From Nodosilinea sp. WJT8-NPBG4 (GTDB lineage Bacteria; Cyanobacteriota; Cyanobacteriia; Phormidesmidales; Phormidesmidaceae), in assembly GCA_019359285.1 (NCBI GenBank), contig JAHHHQ010000020.1, positions 62,001 to 126,000 on the forward strand: DNA of 64,000 nucleotides, written 5' to 3'. The notes under the pieces are model-generated. The model saw nothing but the letters and a program-made list of their open reading frames with translations, did not search any database and was not told where the DNA came from. Numbering within the stretch: the stretch's first letter is position 1; every line of letters starts with the position of its first letter. Of this stretch, positions 52,670-60,114 are shown piece after piece. The position numbers and the translations under genes are program-made.

Positions 52670-53272
52670 GTGAGCAACATGTTTTCTAAACTGCGGGACT
52701 TCGTTGGCCTCAACGACCCAGCAGATTACGATTACGAATACGAAGAAATGGATGGAGAGGAGTACCAGAACCTCTACCAGGAAGAAAACACCCAGCCCAT
52801 TGTGCAGCCGCCCCAGCCCGAAGAAATTCGCCGGAGCCGCCCCCGCCGCGAACGAATGATGCCCACTGACGCAGGAATGACCCCGATGGCCAGTAACGTA
52901 ATTGGTATGCCCGGTGCCATGAACGGCACCTCCGAAGTGGTGGTAATGGAACCCCGCTCCTTTGAGGAAATGCCCCAGGCCATTCAGGCGCTGCGGGAGC
53001 GGAAGTCGGTTGTCCTCAACCTCACCATTATGGATCCTGACCAGGCTCAACGCGCCGTTGACTTTGTGGCAGGCGGCACCTATGCCATTGACGGGCACCA
53101 AGAGCGCATCGGCGAAAGCATCTTCCTGTTTACGCCCAACTGCGTGCAGGTGAGCACCCCCACCGAGTACGAAGAAGAAGTCTTCATGGGTCAGCCCCAG
53201 GGTATGCCCATGCCCGGCCAAATGCCTCCCGCTCCCGCTTGGGGTGCCGAGGCTATGGCTCGCATGGCCTAG
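52670..53272 (+). CDS. sepF: Cell-division protein SepF
   Basis: Anchors FtsZ to the membrane and polymerises into rings. The N-terminal amphipathic helix ([11 protein letters not shown], after a GTG start at 52670 with an ATG four codons in) should bind the membrane. An acidic linker follows, and the SepF core (about 85-170) shows [41 protein letters not shown] and the [10 protein letters not shown] end. A Met/Pro/Gly-rich C-terminal tail ([11 protein letters not shown]) is typical of cyanobacteria. It precedes proC as in many bacteria. Known in cyanobacteria as Cdv2. Confidence 0.95.
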   Translation: MSNMFSKLRDFVGLNDPADYDYEYEEMDGEEYQNLYQEENTQPIVQPPQPEEIRRSRPRRERMMPTDAGMTPMASNVIGMPGAMNGTSEVVVMEPRSFEEMPQAIQALRERKSVVLNLTIMDPDQAQRAVDFVAGGTYAIDGHQERIGESIFLFTPNCVQVSTPTEYEEEVFMGQPQGMPMPGQMPPAPAWGAEAMARMA

Positions 53273-53386
53273 CGTTATCCACGCTTGCAACACACGACTA
53301 TCACAGCCCCTGGTCTAGTGCCGGGGGCTACCTTAGGTTATTGTCTTCACTAGCGATCATGATTGGTTGAGTCGGTGAGGATTGAT

Positions 53387-54199
53387 ATGCCTGAGGCAAC
53401 ATTTGGGGTTATCGGCGGCGGGATGATGGGAGAAGCTCTCATTGCCCGCCTTCTTGATCAAGGGATTTTTGAGCCTGGCGCGGTAGTGGTGAGCGATCCC
53501 CAGGCAGCGCGGCGAGAGGTCTTGCACCACACCTACGGCGTGCAGACTACCGCAGAGAACCAAGCCGTAATCGATGCCGCTGAGACAGTCTTGCTGGCGA
53601 TTAAGCCCCAGATGCTGGCGGCGGTGGCGGCGAGTTTGGAGACTCCAGAGCGATCGCAACCGCCGCTGCTGCTGTCGATCTTGGCTGGGGTGCCCCTGGA
53701 CCGGCTAGAAAAAGAATTCTTGGGCTGGGCGGTAGTGCGAGCGATGCCCAATACGCCCGCTACTGTAGGGGCTGGAGTAACGGCCTTGGCTGCAGGGGAG
53801 GCCGTGAGCGCTACCCAGCGAGAACAGGCTCGCGCTATCTTTGCCAGCGTCGGTACCGTAGTAGAGGTGCCAGAAGCGCAGATGGATGCGGTGACGGCGC
53901 TTTCAGGTTCTGGGCCAGGCTATATCGCCCTGGTGGTAGAGGCCCTAGCCGATGGCGGAGTGGCGGTGGGGCTGCCCCGGGCAACGGCGCTAGAGCTGGC
54001 GATCGCCACCGTACGCGGCACCGGTGAGCTGCTGCACCAGGGCAACCTCCATCCCGCCGTGCTCAAAGATCGCGTTACGAGCCCTGGAGGGACAACGATT
54101 GCGGGAATTGCGGCTCTAGAGGCAGGTGGATTGCGATCGGCGTTGATGCAGGCGGTGCGATCGGCCTATCTGCGGTCTAGAGAACTGGGGCAGTCCTGA
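53387..54199 (+). CDS. proC: Pyrroline-5-carboxylate reductase
   Basis: Last step of proline synthesis, NAD(P)H-dependent. The Rossmann motif GVIGGGMMGEALIARLL is at the N-terminus, AMPNTPATVGAGVTALA near 120, and the family signature with SGSGPGYIALVVEALADGGV near 172, then VTSPGGTTIAGIAALEAGG near 232. Start at ATG 53387 rather than TTG 53363, because GTGAGGA precedes it. 270 aa. It follows sepF in the same direction, a widely conserved pairing in bacteria. Confidence 0.95.
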   Translation: MPEATFGVIGGGMMGEALIARLLDQGIFEPGAVVVSDPQAARREVLHHTYGVQTTAENQAVIDAAETVLLAIKPQMLAAVAASLETPERSQPPLLLSILAGVPLDRLEKEFLGWAVVRAMPNTPATVGAGVTALAAGEAVSATQREQARAIFASVGTVVEVPEAQMDAVTALSGSGPGYIALVVEALADGGVAVGLPRATALELAIATVRGTGELLHQGNLHPAVLKDRVTSPGGTTIAGIAALEAGGLRSALMQAVRSAYLRSRELGQS

Positions 54200-54257
54200 T
54201 CAAGCTTCAGGCGATGCAAGCATACAATTGAAGTGTTTGGGAGTGTATATAGCCACG

Positions 54258-54494
54258 ATGCCCACGTTACTTCGCGTTGGCCCCTACCGCTTCTTCTGTT
54301 ACGCGGGCGATCGCGATGAGCCAGCCCACGTTCATATTGAGCGCGACAGTAGTGAGGCCAAGTTTTGGCTGACTCCAGTAAGGCTTCAGTTCAACAAGGG
54401 GTTTTCGTCTAACGAGATAAACCGCCTTCAAACGTTGACCGAGGACAAGCAGCAGCAGTTATTGGAGGCTTGGCATGACTTCTTCAATGGTTGA
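54258..54494 (+). CDS. DUF4160 domain protein
   Basis: A 78-aa DUF4160 protein: PTLLRVGPYRFFCYAGDRDEPAHVHIERD is the characteristic beginning, with the D-E-P-x-H-V-H-V-type segment, and AKFWLTPVRLQFNKGFSSNE follows. It overlaps the downstream DUF2442 gene by 20 nt. DUF4160-DUF2442 pairs occur as small two-gene cassettes with the character of toxin-antitoxin modules, but no toxin activity has been shown to my knowledge. I start at ATG 54258 where the family begins. Confidence 0.9.
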   Translation: MPTLLRVGPYRFFCYAGDRDEPAHVHIERDSSEAKFWLTPVRLQFNKGFSSNEINRLQTLTEDKQQQLLEAWHDFFNG

Positions 54495-54783
54495 AATCCT
54501 CAACATCCCTGAAATTCAGCAGGTTTCTATTTCTGCCGACCTGCTCACGGTTGATCTATCTGATGGGCGCGTTATCGCTGTACCGCTGGCCTGGTATCCT
54601 CGATTGCTCCACAGCACCTCGGCAGAACGTGACAACTGGCAATTAACCGGCAGTCAAGCAGGCATCCACTGGCCAGAACTTGATGAAGACATTAGCTTGA
54701 AGAATATTTTATTGGGGCAACCTTCGGGAGAAAGTCAAACCTCGCTGCAACGGTGGCTCGAAAACCGAAATCCTCAAGCATGA
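54475..54783 (+). CDS. DUF2442 domain protein
   Basis: A 102-aa protein with the DUF2442 pattern: VSISADLLTVDLSDGRVIAVPLAWYPRLLHS, then the AERDNWQLTGSQAGIHWPELDEDISLKNILLG core. It is the likely partner (antitoxin-like or chaperone-like) of the DUF4160 protein. The two genes overlap by 20 nt, so translation is coupled. The pair sits between proC and the Nit1C-type cluster, the sort of spot where small modules insert. Confidence 0.9.
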   Translation: MTSSMVEILNIPEIQQVSISADLLTVDLSDGRVIAVPLAWYPRLLHSTSAERDNWQLTGSQAGIHWPELDEDISLKNILLGQPSGESQTSLQRWLENRNPQA

Positions 54784-54878
54784 AGCTCGCAGCACGCCTA
54801 GTGCTGAAGTGTGGCTGAGGGAAGAGTATTCTTGCCACGAACGCTAAACGCTCGGCAATGCACTATCTCAGAGATTCT

Positions 54879-56159
54879 TTATGAACCCATCGCCACTTCG
54901 TTGACCGTCTGTAGGGCGCGGAGAGGGCTGGCTCCAGATCGAGCAGCAACCTGCTCTGCTAAATACTCGGCGTCGCGGGCAATACCGGAGAACCGGGCAG
55001 AGCCCCAGGTGTAAAGCCACGGCAGGCCAAGGAAATATAGCCCTGGCACGGTAGTAACCCCCCGGCGATGACCAGGATAGCCCTGACCGTCAAACACGGG
55101 TAGCTCGATCCAGCGAAAGTCCAGACCGTAGCCGATGCACCAAATCACCGAGGTGATGTTGGCGGCGCGGTAGTCGATGTCAGTCTCGACGGCCTCTGGT
55201 TCCCATACCGGTTGATAGGGCGGGTCTATGGGCGCGTCAATGCCATTCTTCTCAAGGTAGGTGTCGATGGTGCGCTTGATACTTTCGGCAACGGCGTCGG
55301 CTTGGTCGAGATTTTCCTTCAGGTCGTCGCTAAATGTCAGCTGGGTGCCCTGAATATCTGTGAGTCGCCCATGGAGATTCATCCCCTGTAAGGCAAAGTG
55401 GCGCAGGTCAATTTCGCGCCCGCCGCCGCGCCCGGTGACGTAGTGATTGGTCTTGTGGCGCACGGTCTCTTTTTGCGGGTGGTCGTCAATGGCCAGGTCG
55501 TAATAGCCCATTTGGTCGAGCCATTCCACCACGTCTTTGCCTCGGTAACGGCGGGGCGATCGCGGCGCACCTCCGACGCATAGATGCACCTTGCGGCCCG
55601 CTAGATGCAGGTCTTCGGCAATCTGACAGCCCGACTGCCCAGTGCCCACTACCAGTACGGCTCCCTCGGGCAAAGACTCAGGGTTGCGATATTCTGCCGA
55701 GTGCAGTTGCACAAGGTCGGGAGCTAGCCGCTCAGCCAAACGGGGAATTTTGGGGGTGTGGTAGCCGCCTGTGGCCACCACCACTTGACTGGCGGTAAAG
55801 ATGCCCTGGTTGGTCACCACCTCAAAGCCGGCGCCCTCGGGCTGGCGCACCCGTTCTACCTTGACTCCGGTTTTGAGCGGTAGGTCAAAGTGGTTAGCGT
55901 AGCGCTCGATATACTCCACGATGGCGTCGCGGCCCATGAAGCCCTCGGGGTCGTCGCCGGGGTAGGAAAAGCCGGGCAGCTGGCACTGCCAGTTGGGCGT
56001 GACCAGGCAGAACGAATCCCACCGCTTGGTCCGCCAGGAGTGGGCGACCTGGTGCTGTTCAAAAATGATGTGGTCGATGCCTAGGCGACTGAGGCAGTAG
56101 CTAATCGACAGCCCTGCCTGGCCGCCGCCGATCACAATTACGCCGTAGTACATAGTCAT
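54879..56159 (-). CDS. MSMEG_0569-family flavin-dependent oxidoreductase
   Basis: A 426-aa flavoprotein monooxygenase-like protein of the Nit1C-associated MSMEG_0569 type. FAD-binding GGGQAGLSISYCLSRLG is at the N-terminus, the NADP-type second dinucleotide motif GTGQSGCQIAEDL near residue 167, and ATGGYHTPKIPRL between. It resembles YUC/FMO-type enzymes; the substrate is unknown. It is the divergent arm of the cluster and has its own canonical NtcA promoter. Its 3' end lies 95 nt from the DUF2442 stop. Confidence 0.9.
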   Translation of the reverse strand: MTMYYGVIVIGGGQAGLSISYCLSRLGIDHIIFEQHQVAHSWRTKRWDSFCLVTPNWQCQLPGFSYPGDDPEGFMGRDAIVEYIERYANHFDLPLKTGVKVERVRQPEGAGFEVVTNQGIFTASQVVVATGGYHTPKIPRLAERLAPDLVQLHSAEYRNPESLPEGAVLVVGTGQSGCQIAEDLHLAGRKVHLCVGGAPRSPRRYRGKDVVEWLDQMGYYDLAIDDHPQKETVRHKTNHYVTGRGGGREIDLRHFALQGMNLHGRLTDIQGTQLTFSDDLKENLDQADAVAESIKRTIDTYLEKNGIDAPIDPPYQPVWEPEAVETDIDYRAANITSVIWCIGYGLDFRWIELPVFDGQGYPGHRRGVTTVPGLYFLGLPWLYTWGSARFSGIARDAEYLAEQVAARSGASPLRALQTVNEVAMGS

Positions 56160-56204
56160 ACCGTAAGTCCTGAAAATGGTGTGGGATGGGTCATTCTTTT
56201 TCGT

Positions 56205-56246
56205 ACCCTAGGCCCTTGCCCAGGGGACGCTTGTAACCCCAGCTAC
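56205..56246 (-). promoter_or_regulatory. NtcA-activated promoter of the flavoprotein gene
   Basis: A perfect NtcA palindrome GTA-N8-TAC lies at 56233-56246. Read on the minus strand it is followed after exactly 22 nt by TAGGGT (56210-56205), a TA-N3-T -10 box. This is the class II arrangement of NtcA-activated promoters, in which the NtcA site replaces the -35 box. Transcription would start near 56198, giving a leader of about 40 nt before the start codon at 56159. Confidence 0.85.
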
Positions 56247-56428
56247 CGAAAGTCTTGATCTAGCGCTAGTGGTAGGGAGGGTAGGTGCGATCGCCCTGTC
56301 CTGCCCTCTTCCAAGGTAAATTTGACCAGCCTACCTATCGAAAGTGATAGGGGTATCCATGAACCCAGGACCCCAAACTAGCGATTTGCACCCGCGCCCC
56401 TGTTGATTAGGGCAGACCGCTAAAGTTT

Positions 56429-56470
56429 GTAGTTGCTGATACGAGAGCCTCAAGCGATCGCCCGTAAGGT
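56429..56470 (+). promoter_or_regulatory. NtcA-activated promoter of the Sll0783-type gene
   Basis: A second perfect GTA-N8-TAC (56429-56442) is followed, after exactly 22 nt, by TAAGGT (56465-56470), again TA-N3-T. Transcription would start near 56477, about 50 nt before the ATG at 56529. The two NtcA promoters point outward from the same control region. Confidence 0.85.
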
Positions 56471-56528
56471 GCTGAGACATGCAGCCAGACATGCCGCGCT
56501 GCCAGTAACTTTGCAAGGAACTGAATCT

Positions 56529-57011
56529 ATGCCTGAAGTAACTTTGCCAGCCCACCAGGCTGGGGATTTTCTGGTTGACTACGAAGAGAAAGTATTTCCC
56601 GATGTGCAGGCCGAGCCTGGCGAAAAAGCCCTCATCACCTTCCACACGGTGGCTTTTGAAGGATCCATCGGCTTGGTGAACCTGCTTCAATCTACTCGCC
56701 TGATTCGCAAGGGCTTTGACACCTCGATACTGCTCTACGGCCCTGGAGTGACCCTAGGCGTACAGCGCGGCTTCCCCAAGCTAGGCGATGAAGCCTTCCC
56801 CGGCCACATGGCGATGAACAACCAGATCGTCAAGGTGATGGAACTGGGCGGTAAGGTCTACGCCTGCCGCTTTGCCCTCCAGGCCCTTTATGGCCACGGC
56901 GAGCCTTCTCTAATCCCCGGCATTCGCCCTATCAACCCCCTCGACGTGCTCGACCTCGTGCTCATGCACCGCAAAGAAGGGGCATTCATTCTCGACACCT
57001 GGACCATGTAG
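56529..57011 (+). CDS. MSMEG_0572/Sll0783-family nitrogen-starvation protein
   Basis: A 160-aa protein of the Sll0783/MSMEG_0572 family, first gene of the Nit1C cluster. Sequence features: [59 protein letters not shown] and [20 protein letters not shown]; an alpha/beta fold related to DsrE-like proteins seems likely. In Synechocystis, Sll0783 is strongly induced in nitrogen starvation and needed for PHB accumulation. I start at ATG 56529, behind AAGGA at 56515-56519, rather than 56433, which lies in the promoter. Confidence 0.93.
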   Translation: MPEVTLPAHQAGDFLVDYEEKVFPDVQAEPGEKALITFHTVAFEGSIGLVNLLQSTRLIRKGFDTSILLYGPGVTLGVQRGFPKLGDEAFPGHMAMNNQIVKVMELGGKVYACRFALQALYGHGEPSLIPGIRPINPLDVLDLVLMHRKEGAFILDTWTM

Positions 57012-57030
57012 AAACTCGTCAGCCTGCGCA

Positions 57031-57052
57031 GGGTAGGCCCTGCCTACCACCC
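57031..57052. repeat. GGGTAGGCCCTGCCTACCACCC palindrome
   Basis: A short near-perfect hairpin in the 61-nt gap between the Sll0783-type gene and the nitrilase gene. It may lower expression of downstream genes relative to the first gene (RNA stability or partial termination). It resembles the palindromes at 32685 and 46891. Confidence 0.5.
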
Positions 57053-57072
57053 CTCTTCTCACCACCAATCCT

Positions 57073-58119
57073 ATGGATTACACCAAAACCATTCGAGCCG
57101 CCGCTGCGCAGATCAGCCCCGTGCTGTTTAGCTGCGACGGCACCACCGAAAAGGTTCTAGAGACGATCGCCCAAGCGGCCCAAGCCGGGGTCAAGCTCAT
57201 CGTCTTTCCAGAAACCTTTATCCCCTACTACCCCTATTTCTCATTTGTGCAGCCGCCGGTGCTCATGGGTAAAGAGCACATGCGGCTGTACGAAGAGGCC
57301 GTGGCAGTGCCGGGGCCGGTGACCGATGCGGTGGGCCGGGCGGCGCGCTCCTACGGCATGGTGGTGGTGCTGGGGGTGAATGAACGGGAGGCCGGCTCGA
57401 TCTACAACACCCAGCTAATCTTTGACACTGACGGCACCCTGGTGCTGAAGCGGCGCAAAATCACTCCCACCTACCATGAACGCATGGTCTGGGGGCAGGG
57501 AGATGGGGCCGGGCTGAAGGTGGTAGAAACGGCGGTGGGGCGCGTCGGGGCACTGGCCTGCTGGGAGCACTACAATCCCCTCGCCCGCTACGCGCTGATG
57601 ACTCAGAACGAGCAGATTCACTGCGGTCAGTTTCCAGGATCAATGGTGGGCCAAATTTTTGGCGACCAGATGGAGGTCACCATGCGTCACCACGCCCTAG
57701 AATCGGGCTGCTTTGTGGTTAACGCCACCGGCTGGCTCACGCCAGAGCAAAAGCAGCAGATTACTGCTGATGAGGGGATGCACCGAGTGCTGTCGGGGGG
57801 GTGCTACACCGCCATTATTAGTCCCGAAGGGGTCCCCCTGAGTGAGCCCATTACCGCAGGGGAGGGGCTGGCGATCGCCGATCTCGACTTCTCCCTGATT
57901 ACCAAGCGCAAGCGCATGATGGACTCGGTGGGCCACTACGCCCGCCCCGACCTGCTGCGCCTGCGATTGAATGCTGAACCCTGGTCGGTGGTAGAAACGA
58001 CTGCGCAAGCGGCACAGGTTTCCTCCAGCGTGAACGGAGCCTCGCAGACTGCCCCAGCATTGGCGGACGAAGCAGCCGTTGGCCTACCCCCCAAGAGCCT
58101 TGGTCTGCCAACCTCCTAG
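57073..58119 (+). CDS. Nit1C nitrilase (Sll0784 family)
   Basis: C-N hydrolase superfamily nitrilase that hydrolyses a nitrile to acid plus ammonia. The catalytic triad is readable: E47 in FPETFIP, K129 in [10 protein letters not shown] and C163 in [10 protein letters not shown]. The 348-aa length fits the nitrilase branch and the Sll0784/MerR group that is always found in this cluster. The Synechocystis enzyme acts on aromatic and aliphatic nitriles in vitro; the natural substrate is not agreed. The last 45 residues are a Ser/Ala-rich variable tail. Spacing to the next gene is 99 nt. Confidence 0.95.
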   Translation: MDYTKTIRAAAAQISPVLFSCDGTTEKVLETIAQAAQAGVKLIVFPETFIPYYPYFSFVQPPVLMGKEHMRLYEEAVAVPGPVTDAVGRAARSYGMVVVLGVNEREAGSIYNTQLIFDTDGTLVLKRRKITPTYHERMVWGQGDGAGLKVVETAVGRVGALACWEHYNPLARYALMTQNEQIHCGQFPGSMVGQIFGDQMEVTMRHHALESGCFVVNATGWLTPEQKQQITADEGMHRVLSGGCYTAIISPEGVPLSEPITAGEGLAIADLDFSLITKRKRMMDSVGHYARPDLLRLRLNAEPWSVVETTAQAAQVSSSVNGASQTAPALADEAAVGLPPKSLGLPTS

Positions 58120-58218
58120 CCAAAATTTCCGCAGCTCAATAGATATGTGTGTGCTTGCTAGCCAGTCGTTAGCGGCCGTGATTGACGCAAGTTTTTATCG
58201 GGTATTGAACACCAGGCC

Positions 58219-59307
58219 ATGAACAAGCAGCGGTTGATTACAGAGTTACAAACCCACGGGCTGCGGCTGGTGGAATCTACCCCTGGAGCAGCGGGGCGGC
58301 GAGGCGGGGCAGGCCCCTCTGACCACCGCGCCATCACCATCGACGGCACTACCGTCATGGTGCCGGTCTACAACGATAGCGCCGCCCGCTCTCCCTACAC
58401 CCTCAGAGCTACCACCGCCAGCCCCCTGCATATAGAAGCTTCGGGGGAAGCTATCACCCCCATCGACGTACCCAACGCACCCAAATTCTACGGTCTGACC
58501 ACCGCCGATGGTATTCCCTACTCAAAGATTGCCCTGCTCCACGGGCGCGATGTGCTGGCCACTACGGTGCAGCAGACCTGTATGCGCTATCGCGACCCGG
58601 CTACGGCCTGCCAATTCTGCGCTATCGAAAAACCCCTAGACGCGGGGCGCACCATTGCCCGCAAAACGCCCCAGCAGCTAGCGGAGGTAGCCGAAGCTGC
58701 CGTGCGGCTAGATGGGGTAACCAACATGATCATGACGACGGGGACGCCAAATACGAGCGATCGCGGGGCCGCCTACCTAACCGAATGCGCTGCCGCCATT
58801 CGCCAGCGAGTACCAAACTTACCCATCCAGGCCCAATGCGAACCCCCCGACGACTTCGCCTGGTTTGGCCGTATGAAGGCGGCAGGCGTCGACAGTCTAG
58901 GCATGCACCTAGAAGCGGTGGATCCTGACGTGCGAGCCAGAATTATGCCCGGCAAAGCGGAGGTGCCTCTCACCGTCTACTTCGCGGCCTTTGAGGAGGC
59001 GGTGAAGGTGTTTGGCTGGGGCCAGGTGAGTACCTACTTGCTGGCGGGCCTGGGCGACAGTTTAGAAACTCTGGTGGAAGCGAGCGATCGCCTCATTCAA
59101 ATGGGCGTGTACCCCTTCGTGGTGCCCTTTGTCCCCATTGGTGAAACGCCGCTGGCCCACCATCCTTCCCCCAGTAGCGAGTTTATGTTCACGCTCTATC
59201 AGCGGGTGGGGGCGCTGCTGAAGCAGTCGGGCATGGCCTCGGCAGATATGAAGGCAGGCTGCGCCAAGTGCGGCGCTTGTTCGGCGTTGTCTACCTTTGA
59301 AGGTTAA
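58219..59307 (+). CDS. MSMEG_0568-family radical SAM protein
   Basis: A 362-aa radical SAM enzyme of the Nit1C type. Instead of the usual Cx3Cx2C, the cluster motif is spaced C121-x9-C131-x2-C134 (QQTCMRYRDPATACQFCAIE). A second Cys group C348-x2-C351-x2-C354 (GCAKCGACS) at the C-terminus could bind another iron-sulfur cluster. The barrel body includes NMIMTTGTPNTSDRGAAYL and AQCEPPDDFAWFGRMKAAGVD-like segments. It cleaves SAM to make a 5'-deoxyadenosyl radical; the substrate is unknown. It is followed by the GNAT gene after 5 nt. Confidence 0.92.
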   Translation: MNKQRLITELQTHGLRLVESTPGAAGRRGGAGPSDHRAITIDGTTVMVPVYNDSAARSPYTLRATTASPLHIEASGEAITPIDVPNAPKFYGLTTADGIPYSKIALLHGRDVLATTVQQTCMRYRDPATACQFCAIEKPLDAGRTIARKTPQQLAEVAEAAVRLDGVTNMIMTTGTPNTSDRGAAYLTECAAAIRQRVPNLPIQAQCEPPDDFAWFGRMKAAGVDSLGMHLEAVDPDVRARIMPGKAEVPLTVYFAAFEEAVKVFGWGQVSTYLLAGLGDSLETLVEASDRLIQMGVYPFVVPFVPIGETPLAHHPSPSSEFMFTLYQRVGALLKQSGMASADMKAGCAKCGACSALSTFEG

Positions 59308-59312
59308 CGACC

Positions 59313-59831
59313 ATGGCTCTCCATCGCTATAGCTTCGAACTGGCTACGACTTCCCATGATCTAGAAGGGTATTTCGCCCTGCGTCAGGCCATTTTCTGCG
59401 AAGAACAGGGACTATTCGACCACGATGATGCCGACAACTTAGATGGCGTTGCCTATCCCATCGTCGCCATTGACCACGAGGCATCCTCAGAAAATCGCGT
59501 GGTGGGTGTGGTGCGCATTTACGAAAAGTCGCCTCGGCTTTGGTATGGCGGGCGGTTGGGAGTGCATCCCCACTACCGCCGGGTAGGGCGCATCGGCAAA
59601 GGACTGATTCACAAAGCGGTGACGACGGCGAATACCTGGGGCTGCGATCGCTTCCTCGCTACTGTCCAAGAGCAAAACGTACGCTTCTTTCAGCGACTCC
59701 ACTGGGACTCGCTGGAGGAGATGGTGCTGTGCGATCGCAACCATCACTTGATGGAAGCCGATTTGGCCCACTATCCCCCTGGCGATGAGGTGCGGCCTGG
59801 GTTAGCAGGGCTATTGCGAGAAGTGTCTTGA
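59313..59831 (+). CDS. MSMEG_0567/Sll0786-family N-acetyltransferase
   Basis: A 172-aa GNAT enzyme of the Nit1C cluster. FALRQAIFCEEQGLFDHDDAD is near the N-terminus, VVGVVRIYEKSPRLWYGGRLGV in the middle, and the acetyl-CoA pocket at VHPHYRRVGRIGKGLIHKAV near 82, then VQEQNVRFFQRLHWDSLEE near 127. It starts 5 nt after the radical SAM stop and is surely co-transcribed. The substrate is unknown; acetylation of a product of the radical SAM enzyme or an amine released by the nitrilase are possibilities. Confidence 0.92.
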   Translation: MALHRYSFELATTSHDLEGYFALRQAIFCEEQGLFDHDDADNLDGVAYPIVAIDHEASSENRVVGVVRIYEKSPRLWYGGRLGVHPHYRRVGRIGKGLIHKAVTTANTWGCDRFLATVQEQNVRFFQRLHWDSLEEMVLCDRNHHLMEADLAHYPPGDEVRPGLAGLLREVS

Positions 59832-59839
59832 GGAGTGGA

Positions 59840-59865
59840 GGGGTGGGGGGGTGAGGGGTAAGGGG
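59840..59865 (+). other. G-tract cluster with G-quadruplex potential
   Basis: The plus strand reads G4-T-G7-TGA-G4-TAA-G4 starting 8 nt after the GNAT stop codon. Four runs of at least four G separated by loops of 1-3 nt satisfy the usual intramolecular quadruplex pattern. In the Nit1C mRNA it could pause transcription or block decay. Confidence 0.6.
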
Positions 59866-59967
59866 TGAGGCAAGAATGGTCGCAGACCTCAGGGTCTACA
59901 GCCGCCCACCAATTAGTTTGCAAGACATAGGTTTAAACCGATGATCAGTTACTCCTTTCCGTGGGGT

Positions 59968-60024
59968 GAAGGGCGGCGGAACGCCCTTCGAGACGGGGGT
60001 CTGGGGCCAGCGAAATGGCCCCAG
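59968..60024 (+). other. Two consecutive strong hairpins in the Nit1C gap
   Basis: GAAGGGCG (59968-59975) pairs with CGCCCTTC (59982-59989), and CTGGGGCCA (60001-60009) pairs with TGGCCCCAG (60016-60024) over a GCGAAA loop. They lie between the GNAT and AIR-synthase-like genes in a 283-bp gap. No T-run follows the second hairpin. They might form a structured leader, attenuator or processing site. Confidence 0.6.
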
Positions 60025-60114
60025 CGGTAGATCTGGCTTTCCCCCCACTTGCCTTCGCTAGCAATACATTCCATGCATCACCAGGTAACCTCTCCAAGCA
60101 CCCCTCAAGCGTTT

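Noticed and set aside
52493..53293. 266-codon minus-strand frame
   Set aside because: Antisense of sepF; low-complexity Gly/His composition and no start signals.
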